Source: a bacterium (lineage in GTDB: Bacteria; Armatimonadota; Chthonomonadetes; Chthonomonadales; CAJBBX01). From it: 37,635 nt of DNA. The notes beneath the pieces were generated by a model. It searched no databases, had not been told where the DNA came from, and saw nothing but the letters and a program-made list of their open reading frames with translations. Both the position numbers and the translations under genes were made by a program. Shown piece by piece: positions 17,518-26,900 of this stretch. Positions within the stretch are counted from its first letter, which is position 1; each line of letters starts with the position of its first letter. The stretch is from the NCBI GenBank assembly GCA_021811565.1, contig JAJZOL010000175.1:1-37635 (forward strand), in the 5' to 3' direction.

Positions 17518-20028
17518 ATGAAAGCAGTCGTCATGGCAGGAGGAGAGGGAACTCGACTTAGGCCGCTAACCTCTCACAGACCCAAGCCTCTCTCACCCGT
17601 TTTAAACAAACCTATTATGGAACATATCATCCTTCTACTGAAGGAGCACGGAATTACGGATATTGTCGTGACACTGCACTACCTGGCGGATGAGATTGAA
17701 GGCTATTTCGGGGATGGTTCGGAATGGGGGGTGAACCTCTCTTATTCGGTTGAGGATATTCCCCTTGGCACCGCAGGTAGCGTTAAGAATGCCCAGCACC
17801 TTCTCAATAACGATTCTTTTGTAATTGTTAGCGGAGACGCTTTGACCGACATAGATATCACCCGTGCTGTGGAATACCATTGCCAAAAACAATCCATGGC
17901 GACCATCGTCCTTTCGCATGTTCCCAATCCTTTGGAGTTCGGAGTCGTCATTACGGATGACGAAGGGCGCATTCGAAGATTTCTGGAGAAACCGAGTTGG
18001 GGGGAGGTGTTTTCCGACACGGTGAACACGGGAATGTATATCCTTGAACCTGCGGTCTTCGATTACATGGAGGAGGGAAAATCCTACGATTGGAGCCAGG
18101 ACATCTTCCCTCAAATTCTGAGGGAGGAGAAACCGTTATTCGGGTATGTGATGCCCGATTATTGGTGTGACATCGGGAACCTGAATCAGTATCGAGAGGC
18201 GCAATACACCGTATTGGATGGACAGACGAAGGTCAAAATAGGCGGGCAGTCCATCGGCAACATTCATACCGGCGAGGGAGCCCACATCGACGCGAACGTT
18301 CAACTGGTGCCACCAATCGTAATCGGTAAAAACGTGAAGATCAATTCGGGTGCGTTGGTTGGACCCTACACCGTAGTCGGGGATAACTGTATCATTGAAC
18401 CCGGGGCGGTTGTGCATCGCTCCATACTGTGGGATAACGTTTATGTGGGCCAAAACTCTCGGCTTTCGGCTTGCACGGTCTGTTCGCATGTGACGATTTC
18501 CGAGAACTGTTTAATACAGGAGGGCGCCGTAATAGGGGAGCGGTGCCGTATCGACAGGGACAGCACGGTACGCACGCAGATCAAACTATGGCCTGAGAAA
18601 ATTATCGAGGCGGGTTCCATCGTCACGATGAGCCTCATATGGGGGCAGAAATGGTTGGGAGCCCTGTTCCGCAATCTTGGAGTGACCGGCATCGCCAACA
18701 TTGAAATCACGCCGGATTTCGCAACCAAGCTCGGGTCCTGTTACGGAGCCTACCTGAAAAGAGGATCCACGGTGATAACAGGGCGCGATTCGGGTCTAGG
18801 CGCGAGAATGATTAAGCGGGCGTTTATCTCGGGTCTCATGTCGGTGGGGTGTAATGTTCTGGATATGCGCTCCATGCCCTTGCCGATTATGCGTCACACC
18901 GTGAGAGGCGCTGCGGCGGCGGGTGGAATGTACGTGCGGCTTTCCCCGAATAATCCCCGCCAGTTACTGATTGAATTCATGGATCAAAACGGCATCTATC
19001 TCTCCAAAGCCGCCGAAAGAAAGGTAGAGACAATATTTTTCCGCGAGGATTTCAGCCGTGCGGATTTGGATCAGATCGGCGATCTTGAATTCGCGGGTAG
19101 AGCGATAGAGGAGTATCAGGAGGATTTTCTTCGTCATATACGCGTGGATTTGGTGTCCGATAGGCGCCTTAAAATAGTCGCGGATTTTGGAAATGGGAGG
19201 GTGTCGAATATCTTTCCAACGCTCTTGGGCAAGCTCGGTTGCGACGTGATCTCCTTGAACGCCTATCCTGATGCATCCAAGGCGCCACACAGCAAACAGG
19301 AGCAGCAATCTCACCTTGACAACCTTAAGCAGATCGTGAAGACATTGTCCGCGGATTTGGGAGTGCTCTTCGAAAATGACGGCGAGAGGCTAACCCTGGT
19401 CGATGATATGAGCAGAATCATCGAGGGCGACAAATTGCTAATGCTCTATAGTGTGATGTTCGCTCGCACCCACGCTCGGGCTCGCATCGGCGTCCCCGTG
19501 ACCGCTCCTCGTCGCATTGAAGCGATGGTGGAGTTGCACGGAGGATGGGTGTATCGCACCAAGACGGATGTCCGATCGTTGATGAGCGTTGCGGCGGGAA
19601 CGGAGAAGAACGCAACACGAGTCGATATGTCCGGAGACACCAAAGGCGGGTTCATATTCGGTGAATTCATTCCCGCATACGATTCCATGTTCGCATTCTG
19701 TAAATTGCTGGAAATGCTCAGTGTGTCCGATCTCAGGGTAGGCGAGATCATCAGCCATATGCCCGATGTGTATATCGTGCGCTCCCAGGTGAAATGTCCA
19801 TGGGAGATGAAAGGGCGAGTGATGAGGGAACTTGCGCATGAATACTCAGACAAAGGGAAAGTGGATTTGATAGATGGAATAAAGATATACGATAACGAGG
19901 ATTGGTCGCTCATCCTGCCGGATGCGTCAGACCCCTGTTTTCACGTTTACGCTGAAAGCGACAGCAACGAGAAAGCCGAAAACATGATCCGATTTTATTC
20001 GGATAAAATACAGAGGATTGTCTCCTGA
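17518..20028 (+). CDS. Mannose-1-phosphate guanylyltransferase-like/phosphomannomutase-like fusion
   Basis: An 836-residue, three-part cytoplasmic protein. Residues 1-232 are a sugar-1-phosphate nucleotidyltransferase with [20 protein letters not shown] (6-25), GDALTDID (106-113), EKPS (157-160), NTGMYIL and WCDIGN. Residues about 245-375 are a left-handed beta-helix of hexapeptide repeats. Residues about 385-836 are an alpha-D-phosphohexomutase-like domain. In that last domain the phosphoserine loop, normally TASHNP, reads LSPNNP (475-480) and the metal loop, normally DGDADR, reads ENDGER (619-624), so mutase activity is doubtful. Such fusions are known in several phyla. A GDP-mannose product fits with Gmd and Fcl at 32.7-34.8 kb, but a glucose or uridylyl specificity is not excluded. 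The ATG at 17518 has AGGAG upstream; the frame from 17482 is rejected. Confidence 0.88.
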   Translation: MKAVVMAGGEGTRLRPLTSHRPKPLSPVLNKPIMEHIILLLKEHGITDIVVTLHYLADEIEGYFGDGSEWGVNLSYSVEDIPLGTAGSVKNAQHLLNNDSFVIVSGDALTDIDITRAVEYHCQKQSMATIVLSHVPNPLEFGVVITDDEGRIRRFLEKPSWGEVFSDTVNTGMYILEPAVFDYMEEGKSYDWSQDIFPQILREEKPLFGYVMPDYWCDIGNLNQYREAQYTVLDGQTKVKIGGQSIGNIHTGEGAHIDANVQLVPPIVIGKNVKINSGALVGPYTVVGDNCIIEPGAVVHRSILWDNVYVGQNSRLSACTVCSHVTISENCLIQEGAVIGERCRIDRDSTVRTQIKLWPEKIIEAGSIVTMSLIWGQKWLGALFRNLGVTGIANIEITPDFATKLGSCYGAYLKRGSTVITGRDSGLGARMIKRAFISGLMSVGCNVLDMRSMPLPIMRHTVRGAAAAGGMYVRLSPNNPRQLLIEFMDQNGIYLSKAAERKVETIFFREDFSRADLDQIGDLEFAGRAIEEYQEDFLRHIRVDLVSDRRLKIVADFGNGRVSNIFPTLLGKLGCDVISLNAYPDASKAPHSKQEQQSHLDNLKQIVKTLSADLGVLFENDGERLTLVDDMSRIIEGDKLLMLYSVMFARTHARARIGVPVTAPRRIEAMVELHGGWVYRTKTDVRSLMSVAAGTEKNATRVDMSGDTKGGFIFGEFIPAYDSMFAFCKLLEMLSVSDLRVGEIISHMPDVYIVRSQVKCPWEMKGRVMRELAHEYSDKGKVDLIDGIKIYDNEDWSLILPDASDPCFHVYAESDSNEKAENMIRFYSDKIQRIVS

Positions 20029-20067
20029 AACCGAGTGGATGAATATATTTTCATGAAGGAGGATGTA

Positions 20068-20286
20068 ATGAAGCAAAATGACGACGTCGTTGAAATAGAT
20101 ATATGCTGCGATGCGTTTCAGGAGGCGTTGGACGGAGGAGGCATCCGAGTGATGGAGGTGGAGGAAGGGGTGATAGGCGAAGTCCTGCCGGATGCCAAGG
20201 GCGAAACCGCCATTCTGATCAACTATTGCCCCTTCTGTGGTGAAATCCGTCCCGGCGGGAAGGTGGGTGTCCCGGATGACGAATAG
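20068..20286 (+). CDS. Small cysteine-motif protein, unknown function
   Basis: A 72-residue acidic protein with an early Cys-Cys pair (EIDICCDAFQEALDGG) and a late zinc-ribbon-like knuckle (INYCPFCGEIRPGGKV). Four cysteines in two pairs could hold one metal ion. The layout resembles small uncharacterised proteins with an N-terminal CCD.F and a C-terminal FCPWCG or YCPFCG motif. I start it at 20068 because a full AAGGAGG lies five bases upstream; the in-frame ATGs at 20035 and 20053 lack such a site. It follows the fusion enzyme by 39 bases, so it is probably co-transcribed. Transcription then meets the hairpin at 20360-20410. Confidence 0.78.
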   Translation: MKQNDDVVEIDICCDAFQEALDGGGIRVMEVEEGVIGEVLPDAKGETAILINYCPFCGEIRPGGKVGVPDDE

Positions 20287-20359
20287 TCTTCCTACGGAAT
20301 AAGAATTCTATCCGTGATGTGATTTGCTCGAAGCAAACCAATATGCATCTCAGGGTTGA

Positions 20360-20410
20360 TAATGAAAAGGGATTGAGCGGATATTACTCCGCGCAATCCC
20401 CTTTTCATTA
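20360..20410. terminator. Bidirectional terminator-like hairpin
   Basis: A long stem between two convergent genes: TAATGAAAAGGGATTG pairs with CAATCCCCTTTTCATTA with one bulged C, and GCGGA pairs with TCCGC after one mismatch, closing a loop of about 6 bases. A/T-rich flanks in both directions fit termination of the cysteine protein gene (+) and the rhamnosidase gene (-). Confidence 0.85.
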
Positions 20411-20431
20411 CGATGCATTCAAGAATGAAAA

Positions 20432-22765
20432 CTATCGCAACACCTTCACGGTCCATTTCCCGGAGCCGGTGAGCGTCGCCTCGTCCGTTCTTTCCTTTTT
20501 GCCATCCACAAGCACTGTGTAGCCGGGGAATCGCATGGTGGCGGTGACGTTTCTTGGAAGCGAGACGCTCACCTTCATTCCGCCCGACTCCTTGTTGACG
20601 GCGACGGAAATATCGCCATCAGGTGCGGGAACGGTTCCCTTAACCCACTCGAGATCGCACAAGTTTGGTTCGATAACGCAAGATCGGAAGCCACCGCTGG
20701 TGGCTCTCACCCCCAATATCCTTTCCGTGAGAAAGTTGGTTGCGCCGGCGGACCACCCGTGGCAAAGGCTCACAAAGTATCCCATTCCGTTATCCGCTTG
20801 GAGGTATTTGTGGAAATGCACCTTAGGCCAGGAGGGGTCGTATCCCTCCCAGAATGTGGTGGCGCCCTCGTCGATCATACCTCCCCAGTATTTACGCACG
20901 AAGTTCAGCGCGGCTTGCGTATGACCAATCATGCTCATGGCGAAGATGACGTAGTTGTTGTAATACGGGGTGACCATCGTACTCCAGTCCTTGGAGCCAG
21001 GCTTCAGAACGTTGTCCCATATCGCAGTCTCCTCGGCGGGGGTGGCGGCTCCGGCGTAGATCGACATCGAATTATCCTGCCGTCTGTCGCTGAATGCACC
21101 GTCCGGCTTCACATATGCCGCCTGAGCCGCCTCTGTGAGTTGCTCCGCCCATCTTGTCGCCATTTCCGCGTTGGCGTCATCTCCCATTGCATGGAGCAGA
21201 AACGCCGCGTCCTTTGCCGCCTTGATCATGTAGAACTGCGTGGCTTGGCGCGCCAAGGGGGTGTCACCGTTGAAATCCGGCGACCAATCCACGAAGGGCC
21301 ATTGTTTCAGCTTGTTCGCGAATAGATGCTCCGAATTCTCCTCGTCCTTTAACGATTGAATGGTGGTGAGAAGGGTGTCGTGCTGTTCCATCAGGTATTT
21401 CTTGTCGCCTATGTGGCGATAAAAATCCGCCAGTCCCGCCACCCAGGCGCAAGAGTATCCGGGTATGCCGTTTACCAACTGGTCCCGTTGAGACGCTCGA
21501 AGCCGCTCCATGGTCTGTTCCATGAGAAACTTGTCCGCGAAGACGTTGTTAATCACCTCTCCACTCACTTGGAGGTCCCCCATCCATCTGGCGCGATCCC
21601 TCTTCGGCGCATCCCAGATGTCCTCCTGCATACAGAGATGAGCGGTGTAAGCACCTGTGTACCAAATCTTGTTGAGCAGGGGATCGGAAGATTCGAAAGA
21701 GCCCTTGTAGGTCACCGGATAGTATTTGAAGTTGCACAATAGCTTGGAGACTTCAATTGTCGCACCCTGCGCCCCTTCACCCGGAAATACGATATGCGCG
21801 TAGCGAAACGCGCTCCACGGGGTGTAAAGCAACCCTCCAGTAGTTGTAGTCAGAGTGTGAAGTCCGCCCCAAGGGCCGTTCAACGCTTCGCCCTCGGATT
21901 CTCCTGTGCCTATCTCCACGGTTCCAGGACCTTTGAGGGTGATTTCGATGCGTCCCGCAAGCTCCTTGCCGAAATCAATCACGAACTCGGGGGGATTTTT
22001 GGAATCCGCAGGAGGCGTCTGCACAACGAGACGGCAATTCTTTCCTGTGACACTCTCCGCATCGGTGATCTTGCCGTCGCCTTCAGTGAGGTCTATTACC
22101 TTTACGGGGAGAATAGGCATGTAAGCCAGGTAATTGACGCCACCGTTGGCGTTTGACCAGCCTTCCAGTTGCCCCGCCCAGATGCCAGAGTTGATGTCCG
22201 CCTCCACCGTGGCGTTTTGCCAGTTGGATGCGTCATAGCCCGCTTCCCTCCATCCGCTCGGCTCGGTGGCGGTGTCATCCACTTTCCAGTTTTCTCCCGA
22301 AAGCGCGATAGGCTTTCCATGCGATTCCAGCCTTGCCAATATTCCAGCCGCGCCGCCCGCGTTTTGACCTCGAATGGCGATAACGTTCTCGCCCTTTATC
22401 AGGTATTTGGTGACATCTGCATGGTGCACGGTTTGCCATACTAAATCGTTACCCGGAATGGGATGGCTAGAGGCAACCACATGCCCGTTCACCCAAGCGG
22501 TGAAAAAGTTATCCGCCGTGACGTACAGGGTGGAATGGGGGGGGATGGAACTCAATCGAAATTCCGATCGCGCAAGGATGGTTTGAGTGTCCCCGGTTTG
22601 TGACGTCCAAATCCATTTGGCGTCTTTCGCTGGGGAGGAGAAACGAATGGATTTCGGAATCGGCAATCCATAAGTGGGATCAACCGTGGGCGGAACGTAT
22701 TTGGCATGAGCCATGCATACTGAAAACAGCGAGGCGATCAATGCCAAAGAGAGAAAAAGCTTCAT
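20432..22765 (-). CDS. Exported GH78 alpha-L-rhamnosidase
   Basis: A 777-residue secreted glycosidase that removes terminal alpha-L-rhamnose from plant glycosides or polysaccharides. Residues 1-21 are a signal peptide (MKLFLSLALIASLFSVCMAHA). A carbohydrate-binding beta-sandwich with ADNFFTAWVNG follows (about 50-195), then further beta domains (about 215-350) with VIDFGKELAGRIEI and RYAHI, and the alpha/alpha barrel from about 355. The barrel shows EDIWDAPKRDRARWMGD (381-397), the counterpart of the DCPQRDERLGWTGD element of GH78, and TTFWEGYD with Glu640 as the probable general base. HGWSAGATNFL is the typical late-barrel motif. A C-terminal beta domain closes the protein. The ATG at 22765 has AGGAG seven bases upstream. 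The gene has its own terminator and stands apart from its neighbours by 500 bases. Confidence 0.9.
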   Translation of the reverse strand: MKLFLSLALIASLFSVCMAHAKYVPPTVDPTYGLPIPKSIRFSSPAKDAKWIWTSQTGDTQTILARSEFRLSSIPPHSTLYVTADNFFTAWVNGHVVASSHPIPGNDLVWQTVHHADVTKYLIKGENVIAIRGQNAGGAAGILARLESHGKPIALSGENWKVDDTATEPSGWREAGYDASNWQNATVEADINSGIWAGQLEGWSNANGGVNYLAYMPILPVKVIDLTEGDGKITDAESVTGKNCRLVVQTPPADSKNPPEFVIDFGKELAGRIEITLKGPGTVEIGTGESEGEALNGPWGGLHTLTTTTGGLLYTPWSAFRYAHIVFPGEGAQGATIEVSKLLCNFKYYPVTYKGSFESSDPLLNKIWYTGAYTAHLCMQEDIWDAPKRDRARWMGDLQVSGEVINNVFADKFLMEQTMERLRASQRDQLVNGIPGYSCAWVAGLADFYRHIGDKKYLMEQHDTLLTTIQSLKDEENSEHLFANKLKQWPFVDWSPDFNGDTPLARQATQFYMIKAAKDAAFLLHAMGDDANAEMATRWAEQLTEAAQAAYVKPDGAFSDRRQDNSMSIYAGAATPAEETAIWDNVLKPGSKDWSTMVTPYYNNYVIFAMSMIGHTQAALNFVRKYWGGMIDEGATTFWEGYDPSWPKVHFHKYLQADNGMGYFVSLCHGWSAGATNFLTERILGVRATSGGFRSCVIEPNLCDLEWVKGTVPAPDGDISVAVNKESGGMKVSVSLPRNVTATMRFPGYTVLVDGKKERTDEATLTGSGKWTVKVLR

Positions 22766-23046
22766 TAAAGGCTCCTAACGAAAAGGTTGATTGCAGTCGA
22801 ACTCTCGCCTGTTGTTTGCGGGAGGCGTCCGATGACCGTTTCATTTTATGTTCTTTTACGCTTGTTGTCAACATAATCCGTCTACGCTTTCACCGATAAT
22901 AAAAATTCCAATGCATCATATTCACAGTGCGTAATCCATTCTGGCCAAATCCGTGCCTTGTTCCCATCATGAAATATGGATAGGAGCAATCCCCGTGGTT
23001 TTCCACTCCTATGACCTCAATGGCTCGAAAACCCTCATTCTTTTCA
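22766..23046. other. Upstream region of the rhamnosidase gene, no gene seen
   Basis: Part of a 507-base gap between the rhamnosidase start and the ADP-ribosylglycohydrolase stop. This part must contain the rhamnosidase promoter; I did not find a convincing box pair. No ORF has a ribosome site. The rest of the gap holds the palindromic repeat (23047-23131) and a hairpin (23233-23260). Confidence 0.5.
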
Positions 23047-23131
23047 GGTAATTGCAAAAATCGCTTTTCAAGTATTTCGCCGAGCGTGACATGAGCGATA
23101 TTCGCCACATTTTCTGAATTTTGCAATTACC
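23047..23131 (-). repeat. Dispersed palindromic repeat (MITE-like), copy 2
   Basis: An 85-bp element in opposite orientation to copy 1 at 2443-2527. On the minus strand it begins GGTAATTGCAAAATTCAG and ends CGATTTTTGCAATTACC. It aligns to copy 1 over its whole length without gaps, with about 12 substitutions. The inverted ends allow the whole element to fold back on itself. Unlike copies 1 and 3, it lies more than 280 bases upstream of the nearest start codon in its reading direction (the rhamnosidase). Confidence 0.85.
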
Positions 23132-23232
23132 TCTTTTGTTAGATTAATCCGGGAATACTGTTCCTGCGCCCATTGCATGCCTTCATCATTCGTAGAAAGA
23201 AAGCGATTTAATGTTTACTTCTGTTGGGGATC

Positions 23233-23260
23233 GGCGTCCCTCGCACTTTGGAGGGACGCC
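23233..23260 (-). terminator. Hairpin after the ADP-ribosylglycohydrolase gene
   Basis: A perfect 10-bp G/C-rich stem (GGCGTCCCTC with GAGGGACGCC) and an 8-base loop, 12 bases past the stop codon. No U-run follows on the minus strand (GATCCCCAAC), so it may be a weak or factor-assisted terminator or an mRNA-stabilising hairpin. Confidence 0.6.
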
Positions 23261-23272
23261 ATTGGGGAAACA

Positions 23273-24748
23273 CTATTTGTGGCAGATGCAAGCCTCCACG
23301 CGGGCGTGGCATTTCGGGCAAGTTGGGACATTGTTTCCCGCTCCGTATCCCTTCGCCTCACCAGGACCCAGAATTGTGAAATCCGCCTCCGCCGATTTGC
23401 CCGCCGCTTTCACAGCGACACGAAGGACGTTTCTATCTTCGGGGTTCGCTGAGTTCAATTTGAATCTCGTCTGACCAAAGAGGGAGATCACCGGCTCCGC
23501 GCTCCAGCCTTCCGGCGCCGTCAATTGGGCTTCGAACGGCACAGGGAGATCATTTACATGCACGGAGATCCCCACGATCTTATCGATGTCGGGGCGTATT
23601 ACCGGTTGCACCCCGAAATGCAAGGCGATCTCCAATCCATCCTTCACGATGATTGCGGATTCCGGATCGCGGCTTTGGGCTAGCAGAGCCTTGTCGTTAC
23701 GGTGCAACAACGAAAGCAGATTATCGGGACGTTTGTCGGCATCAGCGAATTTCACACTGTCCGATCTTTCCGCAACCATCTTTTCAGCCACCTCTGCGGT
23801 TCGCTGGGTCAGTTCCGTCACCGTTTTACCGGTATTCAGGTTATAGGTGTAGGGGTGCAGTACGATTCCCTCGCCAATAGGCTCCCTCCATTTGTGAGGA
23901 ATAGCCTTCACACCTCCGAGGATACCAAGCAGCGAGCCCAGAGTGGCGCCCGTGCAATCCGTATCGTATCCGCAATTGACGGCGGTGCAGAGCTTGTCGC
24001 CGTAATCCTTCCCGTAAAGCCATCCCAAAATGGTGAAGCCGTGGTTCGCTATCGCGTTGCAGGGTTGACTATTGGCGAAGTTGTGGATGATTCGGCTGCG
24101 CGCCTCTTTCCAGTCGATATCGTTTTCAAAGCACCAAACCGCCTCCCGAATGGATCGCGCGATAAGGGAGTGCGTTGGGATCATATCGAGTCCGATTCGA
24201 ATGAGTTCCATCGGCTCCTGTAAAACGAACGCCGCGCTCTCTACCGCCGCCCAGAACATTTCGCCATACATTCCCTCGCCGCCCGCATGATCGAGTGCGG
24301 AATCGCTCCACGCGAGATAGGCAGCGAGTTGAGGATCTCCGGGCGCGACGCATGCCCAGATTTCCGAGCGAATCGGGGACCCCATTTCATCGATGTAATA
24401 GTTCTCGAAAGAACCGGAGATGGGGGGTTGTAGTCCTCGCGCCAGATTCCGCTGGCAAAAACCATACTCGTTCCATGGGTATGGGGCGAGGTGCATTTTC
24501 CAGTAATCGGCGAAATCGGTCAGCGTGGGATAAACTCCGCGCTCCCGCAGCATCTCCAGCCACACCAGTTGAAGATCGAGGTCATCGTTCGCGGCGGATT
24601 TGTCGGGAACGGGATCGTAGAAACTGAGGTTTAAAAGCTCCTTGCGTCCTTCGGTGGGGGCTCCAAGTGTGCCTCCGATATTTTTGCCTAGCCAGCATGC
24701 ATAGACGCGATCAAGGTAATCCTGTCTGGAAATTTGAATAGGGCGCAT
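23273..24748 (-). CDS. ADP-ribosylglycohydrolase family protein with C-terminal cysteine-rich tail
   Basis: A 491-residue protein whose first 330 residues are the all-helical ADP-ribosylglycohydrolase/DraG fold. Landmarks are ACWLGKNIGGTLGAPTEG (17-34), the metal-binding NDDLDLQLVWLEML (54-67) and GYDTDCTGATLGSLLGILGG (near 255-275), which gives the second set of metal-binding aspartates. Classic members remove ADP-ribose from proteins; many environmental homologues sit in sugar-utilisation loci and their substrate is unknown. After a beta-rich domain (about 365-465) the protein ends with PTCPKCHARVEACICHK, a possible zinc knuckle. The ATG at 24748 has AAGGAGC upstream, which decides the start over a longer frame from 24790. 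It is 87 bases downstream of uppS, with two stem-loops between. Confidence 0.87.
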   Translation of the reverse strand: MRPIQISRQDYLDRVYACWLGKNIGGTLGAPTEGRKELLNLSFYDPVPDKSAANDDLDLQLVWLEMLRERGVYPTLTDFADYWKMHLAPYPWNEYGFCQRNLARGLQPPISGSFENYYIDEMGSPIRSEIWACVAPGDPQLAAYLAWSDSALDHAGGEGMYGEMFWAAVESAAFVLQEPMELIRIGLDMIPTHSLIARSIREAVWCFENDIDWKEARSRIIHNFANSQPCNAIANHGFTILGWLYGKDYGDKLCTAVNCGYDTDCTGATLGSLLGILGGVKAIPHKWREPIGEGIVLHPYTYNLNTGKTVTELTQRTAEVAEKMVAERSDSVKFADADKRPDNLLSLLHRNDKALLAQSRDPESAIIVKDGLEIALHFGVQPVIRPDIDKIVGISVHVNDLPVPFEAQLTAPEGWSAEPVISLFGQTRFKLNSANPEDRNVLRVAVKAAGKSAEADFTILGPGEAKGYGAGNNVPTCPKCHARVEACICHK

Positions 24749-24770
24749 TTTATGCTCCTTGAGAGGGTGA

Positions 24771-24828
24771 CTTGGAAGTGATCGTTCCAAGGTGATTGTT
24801 TTTGCGGCGGAGGGACATCCTTCGCCGC
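24771..24828 (-). promoter_or_regulatory. Two tandem stem-loops between uppS and the ADP-ribosylglycohydrolase gene
   Basis: The first on the minus strand is GCGGCGAAGG/CCTCCGCCGC (24804-24828, 10 bp with one G-U pair, 5-base loop), followed by AAAAACAATCACC. The second is CTTGGAA/TTCCAAG (24771-24791, 7 bp, 7-base loop), ending 10 bases before the ribosome site region. Neither has a U-tail. They could dampen read-through or shape translation of the downstream gene. Confidence 0.4.
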
Positions 24829-24835
24829 TTGGGGA

Positions 24836-25561
24836 TTATTCTACCACTGTTCCGAATTTACGGATACGTTTTTGGTAATCGGTGATCGCCGCCTCGAGAT
24901 GATCTTTTGAAAAGTCGGGCCACGGGGTTTGAGTCACCCATATCTCCGCGTAAGCCGCCTCCCAGAGAAGGAAATTGGATATTCTCATCTCGCCGGCGGT
25001 TCGGATAAGCAGGTCCGGATCCGGGATGTCCGGATTATAGAGGTGGCGGGAGATTATCGCTTCATCAATCAAGGGTGGGGCGATCTCACCCGATTTGGCA
25101 GCGTTGACGATTTCGCGCACTGCGTCCACAATCTCAGCACGTCCCCCGTAATTTACCGCGAGGTTCAATGTGATGCGCGGGTTACCTCGAGTGTTTCGCA
25201 CGGCCTCGTGGAAAACATTGACAAGCTCGTTCGGCAAACCGCTGGGCCGTCCGGACACGCGGAACTGAATGCCTTTCTCCGCCATCTCGTCCATCTCGGC
25301 CTTCATCGCCTGGATCATCAGATCCATCAGGCCTTCAACTTCGTCATGGGGGCGGTTCCAGTTTTCCGAGGAGAAGCCGTAAACGGTGAGGAACCTCACT
25401 CCGATTTCATCCGCAGCGTAGACGATCTGTTTCAGAGTACGATAGCCTTGCCAATGTCCGTAGAGTCTATCTTTCCCTTGCGCACGCGCCCATCTGCCAT
25501 TTCCATCCATGATGATGGCGATGTGCGCCGGAATATTGGTTGGATCTAACGTGGTGGACAT
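24836..25561 (-). CDS. uppS: Isoprenyl (undecaprenyl) diphosphate synthase
   Basis: Cis-prenyltransferase that condenses isopentenyl diphosphates into the C55 polyprenyl carrier used for peptidoglycan and exopolysaccharide synthesis. The 241-residue length is normal. HIAIIMDGNGRWARAQG (13-29) contains the catalytic Asp19 and the diphosphate-binding arginine; GHWQG, FSSENWNRP, NLAVNYGGRAEIVDAVR, DLLIRTAGEMRISNFLLWEAAYAE and the WP-F ending complete the family signature. The usual RTSGE is RTAGE here. There is no Shine-Dalgarno site before the ATG at 25561 (the leader ends in AATAAAAA). It follows frr by 57 bases in the order rpsB-tsf-pyrH-frr-uppS. The cdsA and dxr genes that often come next are absent. 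Confidence 0.97.
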   Translation of the reverse strand: MSTTLDPTNIPAHIAIIMDGNGRWARAQGKDRLYGHWQGYRTLKQIVYAADEIGVRFLTVYGFSSENWNRPHDEVEGLMDLMIQAMKAEMDEMAEKGIQFRVSGRPSGLPNELVNVFHEAVRNTRGNPRITLNLAVNYGGRAEIVDAVREIVNAAKSGEIAPPLIDEAIISRHLYNPDIPDPDLLIRTAGEMRISNFLLWEAAYAEIWVTQTPWPDFSKDHLEAAITDYQKRIRKFGTVVE

Positions 25562-25618
25562 TTTTTATTGAATACGTAACAATTCAACTCAAGCGTGAGG
25601 ATGACGTCGAGAATAACG

Positions 25619-26179
25619 TCACACTTCGAGCAGTTCCCGCTCCTTGACTTGGGTAGCTTTGTCTATTTCAGCGATGTACTGATCGGTGAGTTTTTGCACT
25701 TTCTCACTCGTTCTCTTTTCATCGTCTTCGCTGCACTCCTTGGCTTTGGTCATCGCTTTAAGATGGTTGATGCAATCATGTCGTATGTTGCGAATTGCGG
25801 CGTGACCGGTTTCAGCCTTCTTGTGCAGTTGTTTGATGAACTCCTTGCGGCGCTCCTCGTTGAGAGCGGGAATGGTTAAGCGTATGGATGTTCCATCGTT
25901 TGTGGGGGTGAGGTTCAAGTCTGATTTCATAATCCCTTTTTCAATGGCGCTTAATGCATTTTTGTCCCATGGAATGATTAGAAGCTGGCGCGGTTCAGGC
26001 ACTGTGATATTTGCCAATTGGTTTACGGGCATCTCCTGTCCGTAGAAGTTTGCAATCACATTCTCCAAAATGGATGGATTGGCACGACCGGTTCGGATAA
26101 GCGTGAATTCATGCCGACTGGCTTCCAAGCTTTTTTTCATCCTGTCTTCTGTGTCTTTGATTAGTTCTTCAATGGTCAT
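25619..26179 (-). CDS. frr: Ribosome recycling factor
   Basis: A 186-residue protein that, with EF-G, splits the post-termination ribosome. The length matches the family (about 185). Landmarks are [77 protein letters not shown] and the C-terminal helix ending [15 protein letters not shown]. The ATG at 26179 overlaps the pyrH stop codon as ATGA and has a strong AGGAGG upstream, so the two are translationally coupled; the longer frame from 26218 is only pyrH sequence out of frame. Confidence 0.98.
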   Translation of the reverse strand: MTIEELIKDTEDRMKKSLEASRHEFTLIRTGRANPSILENVIANFYGQEMPVNQLANITVPEPRQLLIIPWDKNALSAIEKGIMKSDLNLTPTNDGTSIRLTIPALNEERRKEFIKQLHKKAETGHAAIRNIRHDCINHLKAMTKAKECSEDDEKRTSEKVQKLTDQYIAEIDKATQVKERELLEV

Positions 26180-26898
26180 CTTGTCCTCCCAACCACGGTA
26201 CCAATCGGCTCTCCGCACACCACTCTTCGAATATTGCCCGGCGTGGTGAGCTTGAAGACGACGATCGGCAAGTTATTCTCCTCGCATAGAGCAAATGCGG
26301 TCATATCCATCACGCCAAGTCGGCGCTCGATGCAGTAACTGTAATCCAAGGATTGAAAGAGCTGTGCGTCAGTCGATTTGCGAGGATCTTTGTCGTATAT
26401 CCCATCTACGTTAGTAGCCTTCAAAACCGCTCCCGCCTTGATCTCCAATGCGCGAAGAACGGCAGCGGTATCCGTGGAAAAGAAGGGATTCCCCGTGCCT
26501 GCGGCGAAAATCACCACGCGCCCTTTTTCAAGATGTCGGATGGCTCTTCTGCGTATGAAAGGCTCTGCTAGATCGGTCATGGATATCGCGGTTTGCACCC
26601 GCGTGGTCACATCCTGCTTTTCAAGCGCGTCCTGAAGTGCGAGAGCGTTTTGTACCGTCGCAAGCATGCCGAGGGAATCCGCCATCACCCGGTCCATGCC
26701 CGATTCCGCCGCCAGTGCGCCGCGCATAATGTTGCCCCCGCCCACTACAACAGCCATCTCGACTTCCGTCTGGTGCACCTGTTTGATCTCGTCGGCGACC
26801 ATGCGGATGGTGGATGGATCCCACCCGAAATCTCGCTCTCCGGCGAGCGCCTCCCCGGAGAGCTTCAATAAAACGCGTGGCCAGCGCAGATCCGCCAT
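26176..26898 (-). CDS. pyrH: Uridylate kinase
   Basis: Bacterial UMP kinase of the amino-acid-kinase fold, which makes UDP from UMP and supplies UDP-sugars, UTP and CTP. The 240 residues are the normal size. [12 protein letters not shown] near residue 10, [12 protein letters not shown] (47-58), [40 protein letters not shown] and [15 protein letters not shown] are all in place. It starts 2 bases after the tsf stop codon and ends overlapping frr by 4 bases, so it sits in a tight operon. Confidence 0.98.
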   Translation of the reverse strand: MADLRWPRVLLKLSGEALAGERDFGWDPSTIRMVADEIKQVHQTEVEMAVVVGGGNIMRGALAAESGMDRVMADSLGMLATVQNALALQDALEKQDVTTRVQTAISMTDLAEPFIRRRAIRHLEKGRVVIFAAGTGNPFFSTDTAAVLRALEIKAGAVLKATNVDGIYDKDPRKSTDAQLFQSLDYSYCIERRLGVMDMTAFALCEENNLPIVVFKLTTPGNIRRVVCGEPIGTVVGRTR

Positions 26899-26900
26899 GG

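Noticed and set aside
20759-21325. A 188-codon open frame on the plus strand
   Set aside because: Antisense to the GH78 alpha-rhamnosidase barrel; arginine/valine-rich composition typical of a shadow frame.
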